A stretch of DNA of 64,000 nt. Source: Thermococcus argininiproducens (GTDB taxonomy: Archaea; Methanobacteriota_B; Thermococci; Thermococcales; Thermococcaceae). The notes below the pieces were generated by a model, which made no database searches, had not been told where the DNA came from, and worked only from the letters and a program-made list of their open reading frames with translations. Below, in pieces: positions 19,079 to 27,293 of the stretch. Every line of letters begins with the position of its first letter. The stretch's first letter is position 1. Location: the NCBI RefSeq assembly GCF_023746595.1, contig NZ_CP080572.1, forward strand, positions 1,348,530-1,412,529. The letters are read 5' to 3'. Made by a program: the position numbers and the translations under genes.

Positions 19079-19289
19079 ACTTCTCCTTGTGGCAATGATA
19101 ATCCTTTCAGTGGCAGTGATTGAGGAAAAGAATCTGGTTAATGCAGTAGTTAAATATGCTTTCCTGAGCTTGGCTTTTGTTCTTGTGCTCGTGCTTTTGA
19201 AGGCTCCAGATGTAGCTCTTTCTGCAATAGTAGTTGGGGCTGTTGTTATAGGAGTATTTCTCTTTACTATTAGGGAGGTGGAAAAATGA
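19059..19289 (+). CDS. MrpA C-terminal-type subunit with DUF4040 (MbhD-like)
   Basis: A 76-residue protein of two to three membrane helices with the DUF4040 core NAVVKYAFLSLAFVLVLVLL and KAPDVALSAIVVGA. In bacteria this segment is part of the large MrpA; in Thermococcales it is a separate polypeptide, as in the Mbh hydrogenase (MbhD). ATG 19059 is chosen for its GGTGG site; upstream codons in the same frame overlap mnhG further without a site. It is coupled to the next gene by a 4-base overlap. Confidence 0.8.
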   Translation: MPGIILELLLVAMIILSVAVIEEKNLVNAVVKYAFLSLAFVLVLVLLKAPDVALSAIVVGAVVIGVFLFTIREVEK

Positions 19290-19531
19290 AAAGAATAATA
19301 GCCTTCTTCATAGTAGTCGCTCTAGTAGCTGTTTTTATATCTCTTGATTATTCGCGGGCAGAAGGGGGGAGTTATGAATATTATACTACTCATTGGAGAG
19401 AGGTAGGGGTCCCAAATTTGGTTACTGCAATTTTAGCAGATTGGAGAGTTTATGATAGTTTGGGGGAGGCCACTCTTTTATTCACTGCAATTGCAGGGTT
19501 TTATCTCCTCCTTGGAGGGAAGAAAAGATGA
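19286..19531 (+). CDS. MrpA C-terminal-type subunit (MbhE-like)
   Basis: This 81-residue protein has an N-terminal membrane helix, a polar loop (YEYYTTHWREVGVPNLVTAILADWRVYDSLGE) and a C-terminal helix. The Asn-Leu-Val-Thr-Ala-Ile-Leu-x-Asp-x-Arg-x-x-Asp-Thr/Ser-x-Gly-Glu block is the hallmark of the MrpA/MbhE C terminus. Together with the preceding gene it makes up the split MrpA tail. GGAGGTGG precedes the ATG. Confidence 0.85.
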   Translation: MKRIIAFFIVVALVAVFISLDYSRAEGGSYEYYTTHWREVGVPNLVTAILADWRVYDSLGEATLLFTAIAGFYLLLGGKKR

Positions 19532-19950
19532 AAATGACTCCTATCGTAAGAACGACTACAAAGCTTGTAAGCCCGTTTTTAGTTACATATTCTGTTTACT
19601 TGATGACATATGGCCATTTAAGCCCTGGAGGGGGCTTTCAAGCAGGAGTTATTCTTGCGGTTAGCATTGTTCTTTTGATAACCTCCCATGGGTATAAAAG
19701 GGTTAGAAAAACATTTAAATTCTGGGAAGTGCAGCTTATAGAAGGTATCTCAGGGGCATTTTTGGTTTTCTTGGGAATTTTAGGAGTATTCTTTGGAAAC
19801 TTTTTCTATAATTTCTTGAGGGGAGGTGATGTTGGAGCTTTGCTGAGTGGAGGTATAGTGCCTCTCTTCAATATAGGAGTGGCCTTAAAAGTTGGTGCGG
19901 CTTTTACTTTCATGTTTTATATTTTACTGAGGTGGGTGGAACGTGATTAG
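19528..19950 (+). CDS. mnhB: Mrp/Mnh antiporter subunit B
   Basis: A 140-residue protein with four membrane helices and the MnhB motif YGHLSPGGGFQAGVILA near residue 28. MrpB binds the MrpA C-terminal part and is needed for Na+/H+ exchange. The start overlaps the previous stop (ATGA), and the stop overlaps the GTG start of mnhC by 8 bases. Confidence 0.92.
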   Translation: MKMTPIVRTTTKLVSPFLVTYSVYLMTYGHLSPGGGFQAGVILAVSIVLLITSHGYKRVRKTFKFWEVQLIEGISGAFLVFLGILGVFFGNFFYNFLRGGDVGALLSGGIVPLFNIGVALKVGAAFTFMFYILLRWVERD

Positions 19951-20236
19951 TCCGGAGATAGCAGGGATTATAATAATGTTAATCGGGTTTTATGGTCTTA
20001 TGACAAAGGAGAACCTGATTAAGTTAGTACTCTCAATAAACGTGGTTTCTGTAGGTCTCGTCCTCTTTTTCATTGGCACAGGTTATATTGAGGGAGGAGA
20101 TGTTCCAATACTCCCCAGAAGGATTATAGTGGACCCCTTACCTGCTACTCTGATGCTCACGACTCTCGTAGTTGACGTTGCAATTACATCTCTTGCTTTA
20201 GCACTAATTTTAAAAATGGAGAGTGAGGAAGAATGA
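19943..20236 (+). CDS. mnhC: Mrp/Mnh antiporter subunit C (NuoK-like)
   Basis: The 97-residue protein has three membrane helices with Glu in the second (LVLSINVVSVGLVLFFIG) and the ending DPLPATLMLTTLVVDVAITSLALAL typical of MnhC/NuoK. It belongs to the proton-translocating arm. It begins at GTG 19943 behind GGTGGGTGG. Coupled by ATGA overlap to mnhD. Confidence 0.92.
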   Translation: MISPEIAGIIIMLIGFYGLMTKENLIKLVLSINVVSVGLVLFFIGTGYIEGGDVPILPRRIIVDPLPATLMLTTLVVDVAITSLALALILKMESEEE

Positions 20237-21759
20237 TTCCCTTACTTGTAGCGGCCCCACTGTTATTTGCTTTCATGCTCTCAGTGGTACCTGCATTAGG
20301 AATGGAAAAGCGTTCTAAATACTTATTTTTAATTGGGGCTATTTCTTCTTGGGCTTTTGTGCCTTTTATACTTTTAGAATTACCTTATGCTGAGATAGTC
20401 GGTGGGTGGGAAAGGCCTGCTGGCATTGAAATAATGATTGATTCCTACAACTTTCCATTCCTAGTGGGGGAGCTGATTCTCTTTACTATTGTTGCCCTCT
20501 ATATCTACAGTGGATACTATCCGAAAAAAATTGAGAATAAGGTATATGTAATATTGCTCCTCCTTCACGCAGGTCTTCTTGGGGCCTTTATAAGCAGGGA
20601 CATTTTTAATTACTATGTTTATATGGAGATAGCATCGGTTTCAAGCTTTGCTTTAGTCGCAATCTCTAAAGAAAAAGGTGCAAGAAGAGCCGCGTTTAAA
20701 TATGCGCTTTTCTCCTTGCTGGCCTCATACATTTTTATCTTAGCTATCGGTATAATCTACTTAAAGACAGGATATTTAAACTTGGCATTGGTAAAGGAGA
20801 GACTCACATTCTCAAAGGAGATAAACGTTGCATTAGGTTTGGCATTTATCTCTCTTCTATTAAAGAGCGGTATTTTTCCTCTCCACTTCTGGCTTCCAGA
20901 CGCCCATTCCAAGGCAGATGCCCCTGTAAGTGCTCTACTTTCAGGTTTGGTTGTTAAAATGCCTGCTTATGGAATGATACTTCTAATATTAACGTTCCCT
21001 CTGAATACGTTCATGCAGGACGTTTTATTTGTAACAGCATTTGCTTCAATGTTCTTTGGTATAATCATGGCCCTACTTCAGAAAAATTCTGAAAGGCTTT
21101 TAGCATATCACACAGTATCTCAGATGGCTTACGTGCTTCTTGGCATAGCTATGTTAAATCCTTTGGCTGCTGCGTATTATGCTATGGCTCATTCACTCTT
21201 TAAAGGAGGACTTTTCTTAAGTGTTGGAACAATAGCAGAGCATTATAACACCCGTGATTTAGAGAAGTTGTCCTACAGAGATAGCAAATTCCTGATGGTT
21301 TCAGTAATTTTATTAAGTCTTGCAATTGGGGGAATCAGCCCATTTATTGGTGCTTTTGGAAAGATCATGCTGCTTGAAGGGCTTAAGGATATTCAGAGAT
21401 ATTTATTCTATGGTGGAACAATTGGCACACTTGCTTCCTTTATAAAGCTCAATTACTACCTTTCAAAAAGAGGTAAAAGGATCCACATCCCAATGAAAAA
21501 AGAGATGCTTTCCCTATTGTTGGGGTTAATTACTCTGATCTTTGGAATATATTTATATCCCCATTTGCAGGTAGTAAAAGATTTCCTAAATATTACTATT
21601 GCCCTGATATTGTTCTATGCCCTTAAAAAAGCAGGAGTCTTTAGAGTTCATTTGCCTTCGGGTTTTCCCTTTGATACTTCTGAATTCGGCAAGGAGATAA
21701 ATGCATACATGATGATTTTTGGTGTAGTATTACTCTTTCTTTTATTTAATCTCCTTTAG
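20233..21759 (+). CDS. mnhD: Mrp/Mnh antiporter subunit D (NuoL/M/N-like)
   Basis: This 508-residue protein has about 14 membrane helices and the conserved proton-channel features: a Glu in helix 5 (YMEIASVSSFAL, ~residue 132), the Lys/His block SGIFPLHFWLPDAHSKADAPVSALLSG (~212) and KNSERLLAYHTVSQMAYVLLG (~285). It is the only NuoL/M/N-like subunit in the operon; no full MrpA N-terminal part is present. Its last 18 bases overlap the convergent ACT-domain gene. Confidence 0.92.
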   Translation: MIPLLVAAPLLFAFMLSVVPALGMEKRSKYLFLIGAISSWAFVPFILLELPYAEIVGGWERPAGIEIMIDSYNFPFLVGELILFTIVALYIYSGYYPKKIENKVYVILLLLHAGLLGAFISRDIFNYYVYMEIASVSSFALVAISKEKGARRAAFKYALFSLLASYIFILAIGIIYLKTGYLNLALVKERLTFSKEINVALGLAFISLLLKSGIFPLHFWLPDAHSKADAPVSALLSGLVVKMPAYGMILLILTFPLNTFMQDVLFVTAFASMFFGIIMALLQKNSERLLAYHTVSQMAYVLLGIAMLNPLAAAYYAMAHSLFKGGLFLSVGTIAEHYNTRDLEKLSYRDSKFLMVSVILLSLAIGGISPFIGAFGKIMLLEGLKDIQRYLFYGGTIGTLASFIKLNYYLSKRGKRIHIPMKKEMLSLLLGLITLIFGIYLYPHLQVVKDFLNITIALILFYALKKAGVFRVHLPSGFPFDTSEFGKEINAYMMIFGVVLLFLLFNLL

Positions 21760-22131
21760 AGATACTTCCATGACTTCCTCTATTACTTGTAGCTCCTTTA
21801 AAAGTCGGTCTAAAGTTATATCTGCCTGACTCACGTCCACAACGGCAACTATTGCTCCTAGTCCAATTTGCTCCATTTCCTCGGCTTCACTAAAGAGAAT
21901 GTTTATACGATGTCTGCCTAGTAACCCTGTAATCTTGGCCAAAACTCCAGGCTGATCTTTGACCACAAGTTCAATCTCAACTAACTGTTTCCCCGGCAAG
22001 GCTATCCTTTCCATATGGACTTCATTCAGCTCAGTATCAATTTCCACTAGGAAATAGGCATCTTTTACAAGTCCTACTTCATAAGCCCATTCTAGAGGAA
22101 TCTCAACCTTCCCATTTTCTTCGATCTTCAA
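21742..22131 (-). CDS. ACT-domain protein with AbrB-like N terminus
   Basis: The C-terminal ~75 residues form an ACT domain (LVEIELVVKDQPGVLAKITGLLGRHRINI), an amino-acid-sensing fold. The preceding ~40 residues (ENGKVEIPLEWAYEVGLVKDAYFLVEID) look like a swapped-hairpin AbrB-type DNA-binding domain, so this may be a ligand-responsive regulator. The frame extends to a TTG at 22179, but an A/T box (TTAAAAAATT, centre ~22157) lies inside that extension and would start transcription almost exactly at TTG 22131, suggesting a leaderless TTG start. Both starts are non-ATG, so the N terminus is uncertain by 16 residues. Confidence 0.7.
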   Translation of the reverse strand: MKIEENGKVEIPLEWAYEVGLVKDAYFLVEIDTELNEVHMERIALPGKQLVEIELVVKDQPGVLAKITGLLGRHRINILFSEAEEMEQIGLGAIVAVVDVSQADITLDRLLKELQVIEEVMEVSLKEIK

Positions 22132-22198
22132 AAAAATCTTCTGCAGTTTTAGAAAATTTTTTAATTGGATAGATACCAAGAAACGTGGAGGTGCAGAT

Positions 22199-23362
22199 GT
22201 GGAACCTTATGGGGTAATTGGGTATGTCTTTATCATAATTGCAATTGCAAGAATTTTTGCTGAAATATTTGAACGGTTTGGTTATCCTGGGTTTCTTGGG
22301 GAGATTTCAGCAGGGTTATTCTTAGGAGTATTCCTCACTTCCATGCCTAGAAATGAGTTAAACCTTCTTGCTGAGTTTGGAATATTTTTCCTCATGATGT
22401 ATGCAGGTCTTGAGCTCACCCCAGAAGAGGTCCACATTGGAGGAAAAAAGAGCCTTCCAATTTACATTCTTACATACGCTCTAATGACGTTTGTTACTCT
22501 CCCTTTCACAAACTACACTCTCTCTCATGAAAATCTTATTGTGGGGGCAATACTCTCCGTTGCATCAGCTCCTATCGTTTTGAGACTTTCCAGATTCTTC
22601 GGAGATGATTTCTCTCATATTGCCCTTTCATACGCGGTAATAAGCGAGGTTGGTGCACTTGTGAGTCTCTACATCCTCATCAACTTTGAAGTCTATCATT
22701 TGAGTTATTTGGGATTAATAATGGAACTTATAAAAGATGGGCTGTTTTTAGGTGCTCTTTTTGGAATAAACTACTTCCTTAATGTTAAGCATAAGGTCTT
22801 GATTATTAAAGGTCTCAGAAACTTGAAGAGCGATGAAGCTGTTTTTGGGTTAGTAATGATTTTATCAACTTCGATAGCCCTTTTGAGTGAGATGATAGGC
22901 CTTCACTTTAGCATTGGAGCGTTTGTAGTAGGTCTCTTACTTCACAGTGATTTAATGGGAACTAAGCAATACAAAAGGGTGCATACAATAATTTCAGGAG
23001 TAACCTATGGTATCTTTGCCCCTATATTCTTTGCATGGAGGGGGATAAATTTTGAAACTGAATTTTCAGTGGAGGTTATTTACTTCTTTGTCCTTGTGTA
23101 TGTTATTAGGGTTCTTCTTACCATGGGCTTCACGTGGAATGCTGATATCCGGAAAACCATTGCCCGAGCTAGTGGTATTGCAAGCTTTGGTGTTCTTGGT
23201 CTCCTTGTAGGGGAGCTGGGCTATGAATATGGAGTTTTGAGTGAACATCTGTATGCCCTGGCTTCATTGGCTAGTATATTGGGAATGTTCCTTTCTACAA
23301 CTATTGGAAAAGCAACATCAGAGATTAAATCTCAGGACGATTTTAGTGTTGGTCGGGTTTAA
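22199..23362 (+). CDS. CPA2-type Na+/H+ (or K+/H+) antiporter
   Basis: This 387-residue membrane protein has about 12 helices and the KefB/NapA family blocks: GFLGEISAGLFLGVFL (~32), LLAEFGIFFLMMYAGLEL (~57) and VASAPIVLRLSRF, with GLHFSIGAFVVGLLL (~235). It exchanges cations for protons. Its start is GTG 22199, with GGAGGTG 5-6 bases upstream. The promoter region overlaps that of the divergent ACT-domain gene, which could regulate it. It follows the Mrp operon, making two unrelated cation antiporters side by side. Confidence 0.88.
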   Translation: MEPYGVIGYVFIIIAIARIFAEIFERFGYPGFLGEISAGLFLGVFLTSMPRNELNLLAEFGIFFLMMYAGLELTPEEVHIGGKKSLPIYILTYALMTFVTLPFTNYTLSHENLIVGAILSVASAPIVLRLSRFFGDDFSHIALSYAVISEVGALVSLYILINFEVYHLSYLGLIMELIKDGLFLGALFGINYFLNVKHKVLIIKGLRNLKSDEAVFGLVMILSTSIALLSEMIGLHFSIGAFVVGLLLHSDLMGTKQYKRVHTIISGVTYGIFAPIFFAWRGINFETEFSVEVIYFFVLVYVIRVLLTMGFTWNADIRKTIARASGIASFGVLGLLVGELGYEYGVLSEHLYALASLASILGMFLSTTIGKATSEIKSQDDFSVGRV

Positions 23363-23422
23363 AGCAGGCCATATGGGATTTACTCTATCCTCCATTCTTT
23401 TCTATTTTTTCTGAGCAAAAGC

Positions 23423-23437
23423 GAAAGGTTTATAAGC
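23423..23437 (+). promoter_or_regulatory. BRE/TATA promoter of pdaD
   Basis: GAAAGGTTTATAAGC is a near-ideal Thermococcales BRE plus TATA element. It lies about 105 bases before the pdaD ATG, giving a leader of about 80 bases. A second A/T box (CCTTAAAATC, ~23486) could give a shorter transcript. Confidence 0.6.
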
Positions 23438-23539
23438 AAATATACTGGTAACCTCAAATTGATAACGGAATTCTTAATCAAATAACCTTAAAATCAAAAA
23501 TAACATGATAATTTGTGGAGAGAAAGGAGGTAAACAAAT

Positions 23540-24016
23540 ATGAGTTGGACAACACCAAAAAAAGCCATTTTACTTGCTGCAAGTGCTGAGGGAGGAACAA
23601 AATTAAACGCCTTTGATAATGCCTTACTCAAGATGGGGATTGGTAATGTCAATCTAGTGAAACTTAGCAGTGTTATCCCATCATATATCGAGTGGGTGGA
23701 GGAACTCCCTAAGAATATCCCAATAGGAATGCTTTTACCCACAGTTTACGCTCACATAGAAAGTGATGAAGCGGGGTCCACAATCAGCGCTGCTCTAGGA
23801 GTGGGAATAAGCGAGGGTAATGAAGGTGGACTCATATATGAATACAGTGGCTACTGCACTAAGGAAGAAGCAGAAAGAATGGTAAAGAAAATGGTCGAAG
23901 AAGGCTTTAAAGTTAGAGGCTGGAAGCTTAAGGAATTTAAAGCTGCTGTCGCTGAAGTAACCGTTAAGGATAGGCCTGCTGCAGCTGTTGCAGCCGTTGT
24001 CATGTTGCCATACTGA
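23540..24016 (+). CDS. pdaD: Pyruvoyl-dependent arginine decarboxylase
   Basis: The 158-residue proenzyme has the self-cleavage site KLSSVIP at residues 41-47; cleavage between Ser43 and Ser44 would create the pyruvoyl group of the alpha chain. It converts arginine to agmatine, the first step of archaeal polyamine synthesis. The length and the GSTISAALGVGISEGNEGGLIYEYSG core match the family. AAAGGAGGT precedes ATG 23540. speD follows after 61 bases, so one polyamine unit is likely. Confidence 0.95.
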   Translation: MSWTTPKKAILLAASAEGGTKLNAFDNALLKMGIGNVNLVKLSSVIPSYIEWVEELPKNIPIGMLLPTVYAHIESDEAGSTISAALGVGISEGNEGGLIYEYSGYCTKEEAERMVKKMVEEGFKVRGWKLKEFKAAVAEVTVKDRPAAAVAAVVMLPY

Positions 24017-24077
24017 TCTCTTTCATTTTTCAAAACAAAATAAAAGGAGGTGTGGTGCATGGAAGGGGGTGACGTGG

Positions 24078-24452
24078 ATGGTTCAAGTAGTAGTAAACGA
24101 TCCAATAGGAATGCATGTGGTTTTGGACCTTTACGAATGCGATCCTCAGATATTAGACGACATGGAAAAAGTAGAAGAGGTTCTTACTAAGGCAGCTGAA
24201 GTTGCAAATGCCACGATTATAGATAAACGTTTCCATAAATTTTCACCGCAGGGTGTTTCTGGTGTTGTTGTCGTTTCTGAGAGTCATATAGCGATTCACA
24301 CTTGGCCTGAACATGGTTATGCGGCTGTTGATGTTTATACGTGTGGGGATCACACCATGCCTCTTAAAGCAAGCGAATATATAATTAAGGAATTAAAATG
24401 TAAACGACCAAGCATTGTAAAGCTTGATAGGGGGCTTCTGTTTAAAGAGTGA
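24078..24452 (+). CDS. speD: S-adenosylmethionine decarboxylase proenzyme
   Basis: A 124-residue prokaryotic class 1B SAM decarboxylase. The motif VVSESHIAIHTWPEHGYAAVDVYTCG holds the Glu-Ser cleavage site that forms the pyruvoyl group, the catalytic His and the active-site Cys. It makes decarboxylated SAM, the aminopropyl donor used by SpeE. ATG 24078 is chosen because GGGGGTGA lies directly upstream and homologues begin here; the reading frame runs further upstream into pdaD without meaning. Confidence 0.95.
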   Translation: MVQVVVNDPIGMHVVLDLYECDPQILDDMEKVEEVLTKAAEVANATIIDKRFHKFSPQGVSGVVVVSESHIAIHTWPEHGYAAVDVYTCGDHTMPLKASEYIIKELKCKRPSIVKLDRGLLFKE

Positions 24453-24534
24453 GTCTATTCCCTTTATATCTTCTTTTTGGAATGGGAAGATCTTTGAATA
24501 TGGTTTTGAAAAGTGATACATGCTTCATGGCAAA

Positions 24535-24546
24535 ACTTTAAAAACT
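24535..24546 (+). promoter_or_regulatory. TATA element of speE
   Basis: ACTTTAAAAACT preceded by an A-rich stretch lies about 37 bases before the speE ATG, so initiation about 25 bases downstream gives a short leader carrying the GAGGTGA ribosome site. It indicates that speE has its own promoter. Confidence 0.5.
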
Positions 24547-24576
24547 ATCTCTGAAGGTTTCATCGAGGTGAGTATA

Positions 24577-25431
24577 ATGGAATTTATTGAGTGGTATCCG
24601 AGAGGTTATGGTGTGGGATTCAAGATCACTTCAAAAATCCTCGAGGTTCAAAGTGAGTATCAAAAAATCGAACTTTATGAGACTGAAGGCTTTGGAAAAT
24701 TACTCGTTCTTGATGGTACTGTGCAACTTGTCGAGGATGGTGAGAAAAGCTACCATGAACCTTTAGTCCATCCAGTAATGTTGGCTCATCCAGGTCCTCG
24801 CAGGGTTTTGGTCATTGGAGGAGGAGATGGAGGAACTTTAAGAGAGGTTTTGAGGCATAAAAGCGTGGAACACGCTACAATGGTAGAGATAGACAAAAAA
24901 GTTGTCGAAGTCTCAATGGAGCACTTGAAAATAGATGAAGGTCTCCTAGAGAGGCTATTTAGAAAAGAGGAACCCAGAGCAGAACTTATAATTGGGGATG
25001 GTGTCGAATATATGAAAGCTCATAAGGAGCATTTTGATGTCATAATTGTGGACTCTACAGACCCCGTTGGGCCGGCGAAGCTCTTGTTTAGTGAAGAATT
25101 TTACAGAAATGCGTATGAAGCATTAAACAAAAAGGGAATATATATAACTCAGTCTGGTAGTGTCTATCTTTTTACAGACGAGCTTTTGGAAGCATATAAT
25201 AACATGAAGCGGGTTTTTGACAAAGTGTATTACTTTAGCTTTCCTGTAATAGGTTATGCATCTCCTTGGAGTTTCTTAGTTGGAGTAAAGGGAGACATCG
25301 ACTTTACCAAGATAGATATAGAAAGAGCAAAAGAGCTTGAGTTAGAGTATTACGACCCAGAGAGGCACGAGACTTTGTTCCAAATTCCAAAATATGTCAG
25401 AGAACTTCTTGAAAAGGAGCCTAAGAGTTAG
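24577..25431 (+). CDS. speE: Aminopropyltransferase (spermidine synthase family)
   Basis: This 284-residue enzyme carries the SpeE motifs: [18 protein letters not shown] (SAM-type binding loop, ~80), [10 protein letters not shown], and the catalytic DSTDPVGPA (~160). In T. kodakarensis the homologue prefers agmatine and makes N1-aminopropylagmatine, so that is the probable reaction here, using decarboxylated SAM from SpeD. ATG 24577 follows GAGGTGAGTATA. The ureohydrolase needed to finish spermidine (SpeB type) is not in the window. Confidence 0.93.
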   Translation: MEFIEWYPRGYGVGFKITSKILEVQSEYQKIELYETEGFGKLLVLDGTVQLVEDGEKSYHEPLVHPVMLAHPGPRRVLVIGGGDGGTLREVLRHKSVEHATMVEIDKKVVEVSMEHLKIDEGLLERLFRKEEPRAELIIGDGVEYMKAHKEHFDVIIVDSTDPVGPAKLLFSEEFYRNAYEALNKKGIYITQSGSVYLFTDELLEAYNNMKRVFDKVYYFSFPVIGYASPWSFLVGVKGDIDFTKIDIERAKELELEYYDPERHETLFQIPKYVRELLEKEPKS

Positions 25432-25564
25432 AACCCCTCCCTATCTTCTTTCTCCAAACTTTTTAGAGTTTCAGGTTTAAGATTCTTCAAGAAAAAAGAG
25501 ACCAGATTTTCACTGGAAAAGCATATAAACACTTTCCAAAAGGTCTCTAATGGTGGTGGTATCG

Positions 25565-26368
25565 ATGATAAGAGCTGTAATCAAGAACTCAAGAATATTT
25601 GATGGGAAGTCATTTATTGGGATGGGCATTCTTGGGATGCTCATGAGTTTCAGGGATAATCTTGATATTTTCAATGGATCCTTATTGATTACTTCGATTA
25701 TATTGTATGTTGGTTATGCATTTGCTATCAATAACTGTTTTGACGTGGATACGGACTTGGTTAATCCCAGAAAGAGGTATAAAAACCCAATTGCAAATGG
25801 AGAGCTCAGCTTCAGGATGGGCATTATAACGGCTTTGTTCATGATAATGACTGGTTTGATATTTTCATATTTTGTAGGGAAAGAACCGTTTGTTGTTTAT
25901 TCTCTAATGAGTATATTAGCCACTTTTTATTCAGTACCTCCTAGGTTCAAGAGCATTCCAATAGCAGATATTTTCTCACATGGCTTATTTTTTGGAGTAT
26001 TGCCTTTTATTTATGGTGCATATTTTGATGGGGTTATTAGCGAAGGAGAACTGCTCATTGCAGGTTCTCTCTTTATGTACTCCATTGCTATGGAACTTAG
26101 AAACCATTTAGAAGACTATGATAGTGATCAAAGGGCCAATCTGAAAACTACTCCAATGGTAATAGGAAAAAGCGTTTCAGAGAAACTAGTGATTAGTTTC
26201 TCAATAGCTTCATTGCTTCTTCTGCTAACTCCATTATACTCTCCCTTTGCTGTAGTAGGAGTTTTGGGAGTTGTTTTTTGGAACAAAAAGTTGAGTTATA
26301 GGATGTTAGATGGAGGTATGGTCTTACTCCTGGGAGTGCATGCACTAAAGGCAATGTTTGGTGTCTAA
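25565..26368 (+). CDS. UbiA-family prenyltransferase
   Basis: This 267-residue protein has eight to nine membrane helices and the two Asp-rich UbiA motifs: NNCFDVDTD (~58) and the weaker LEDYDSD (~186). The family transfers prenyl groups to aromatic rings, glycerol phosphates or sugars. Archaeal members make ether lipids or quinones, but Thermococcales lack quinones, so a lipid substrate is more likely. ATG 25565 has GGTGGTGGT upstream, and GCATATAAAC (~25521) is a plausible TATA element. The next gene starts 1 base after its stop. Confidence 0.8.
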   Translation: MIRAVIKNSRIFDGKSFIGMGILGMLMSFRDNLDIFNGSLLITSIILYVGYAFAINNCFDVDTDLVNPRKRYKNPIANGELSFRMGIITALFMIMTGLIFSYFVGKEPFVVYSLMSILATFYSVPPRFKSIPIADIFSHGLFFGVLPFIYGAYFDGVISEGELLIAGSLFMYSIAMELRNHLEDYDSDQRANLKTTPMVIGKSVSEKLVISFSIASLLLLLTPLYSPFAVVGVLGVVFWNKKLSYRMLDGGMVLLLGVHALKAMFGV

Positions 26369-26369
26369 G

Positions 26370-27293
26370 ATGGAAAAAACTACTTTAAGGAAGCTATTTA
26401 GCATCTTAGCATTTGTGATATCTCTGGCCTATTTATATAGGAGTGTAGATGTTAATGAGCTGTTCATTGCTTTAAAAGAAGCTGAGTACAAATATCTCCT
26501 TCTTGCAATCATATTGTCTTTCTTTACTCTCGTTCTTGCGGCAACTAGGTGGTATCTTGTTTTGAGAAGAGTTCAAAAGACGAGCTTTAAGCGAACAGTT
26601 CAAGCCTTTGTTAGTGGATATTACCTAATGGCAATTCTTCCTCCTACAGTTGGGCATATGGCAAAAGTTAAGTTGGTGGGAGGGGATTATTTTGCAGCAT
26701 TATCATCCCTTGCTTTTGGAATGGCAGCAGAGATTGTGATCATATTGTCTTTTGCCCTGATCTTTTTAGGGTTTACAAAGCTTGGACTCATTGGCATAGC
26801 CATGATACTTTTAGCATTTATCTACGACAAAGCCTTCCACAAAACTGCTTTGGCCTTCTTTAAATTCTGGGAGGATGTTGGGGCAAAGAAATTTTCCCGA
26901 ACTTTGAAAGAATGGTGGAACAGAGGATATACAGGTTGGATTAAGGCTCGAAAGAACAAGTCTAGCTTTTTAATGGTATTTTTGATCTCTATTGTAGTGA
27001 TACTTGTTCAGACGTTTGGTTTAATGCTTGTAGGAAAGGCTTTTTCACTCGAGATATCTTTTAAGCAGGCACTCTATGCTTTCTTGATGAGTGTGCTATT
27101 TGCATCGTTAAGTGGAATCCCATCTGGAATAGGAGCGAATGAATTCGGAATTCTTGTTGGGATAGGTTCATCCACAAAAGCCTTTCTCACTGCATTTTTA
27201 TATAAGTTCCTTTTCCAATATATATACTCGATTGCAGGAGCTTTTGTTTTTTACAGACTTTTAGGTGAGGGATATGAAAGTAGCACTAGTTAG
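26370..27293 (+). CDS. UPF0104 / lysylphosphatidylglycerol-synthase-TM family protein
   Basis: A 307-residue integral membrane protein of about seven helices with family marks: ATRWYLVLRRV (~55), FVSGYYLMAILPPTVGHMAKVKLV (~80) and SGIPSGIGANEFGILVG (~250). The family is named after the MprF flippase domain; in archaea it is often next to glycosyltransferases and may move lipid-linked substrates. ATG 26370 follows GGTGTC. It overlaps the glycosyltransferase start by 20 bases. Confidence 0.8.
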   Translation: MEKTTLRKLFSILAFVISLAYLYRSVDVNELFIALKEAEYKYLLLAIILSFFTLVLAATRWYLVLRRVQKTSFKRTVQAFVSGYYLMAILPPTVGHMAKVKLVGGDYFAALSSLAFGMAAEIVIILSFALIFLGFTKLGLIGIAMILLAFIYDKAFHKTALAFFKFWEDVGAKKFSRTLKEWWNRGYTGWIKARKNKSSFLMVFLISIVVILVQTFGLMLVGKAFSLEISFKQALYAFLMSVLFASLSGIPSGIGANEFGILVGIGSSTKAFLTAFLYKFLFQYIYSIAGAFVFYRLLGEGYESSTS

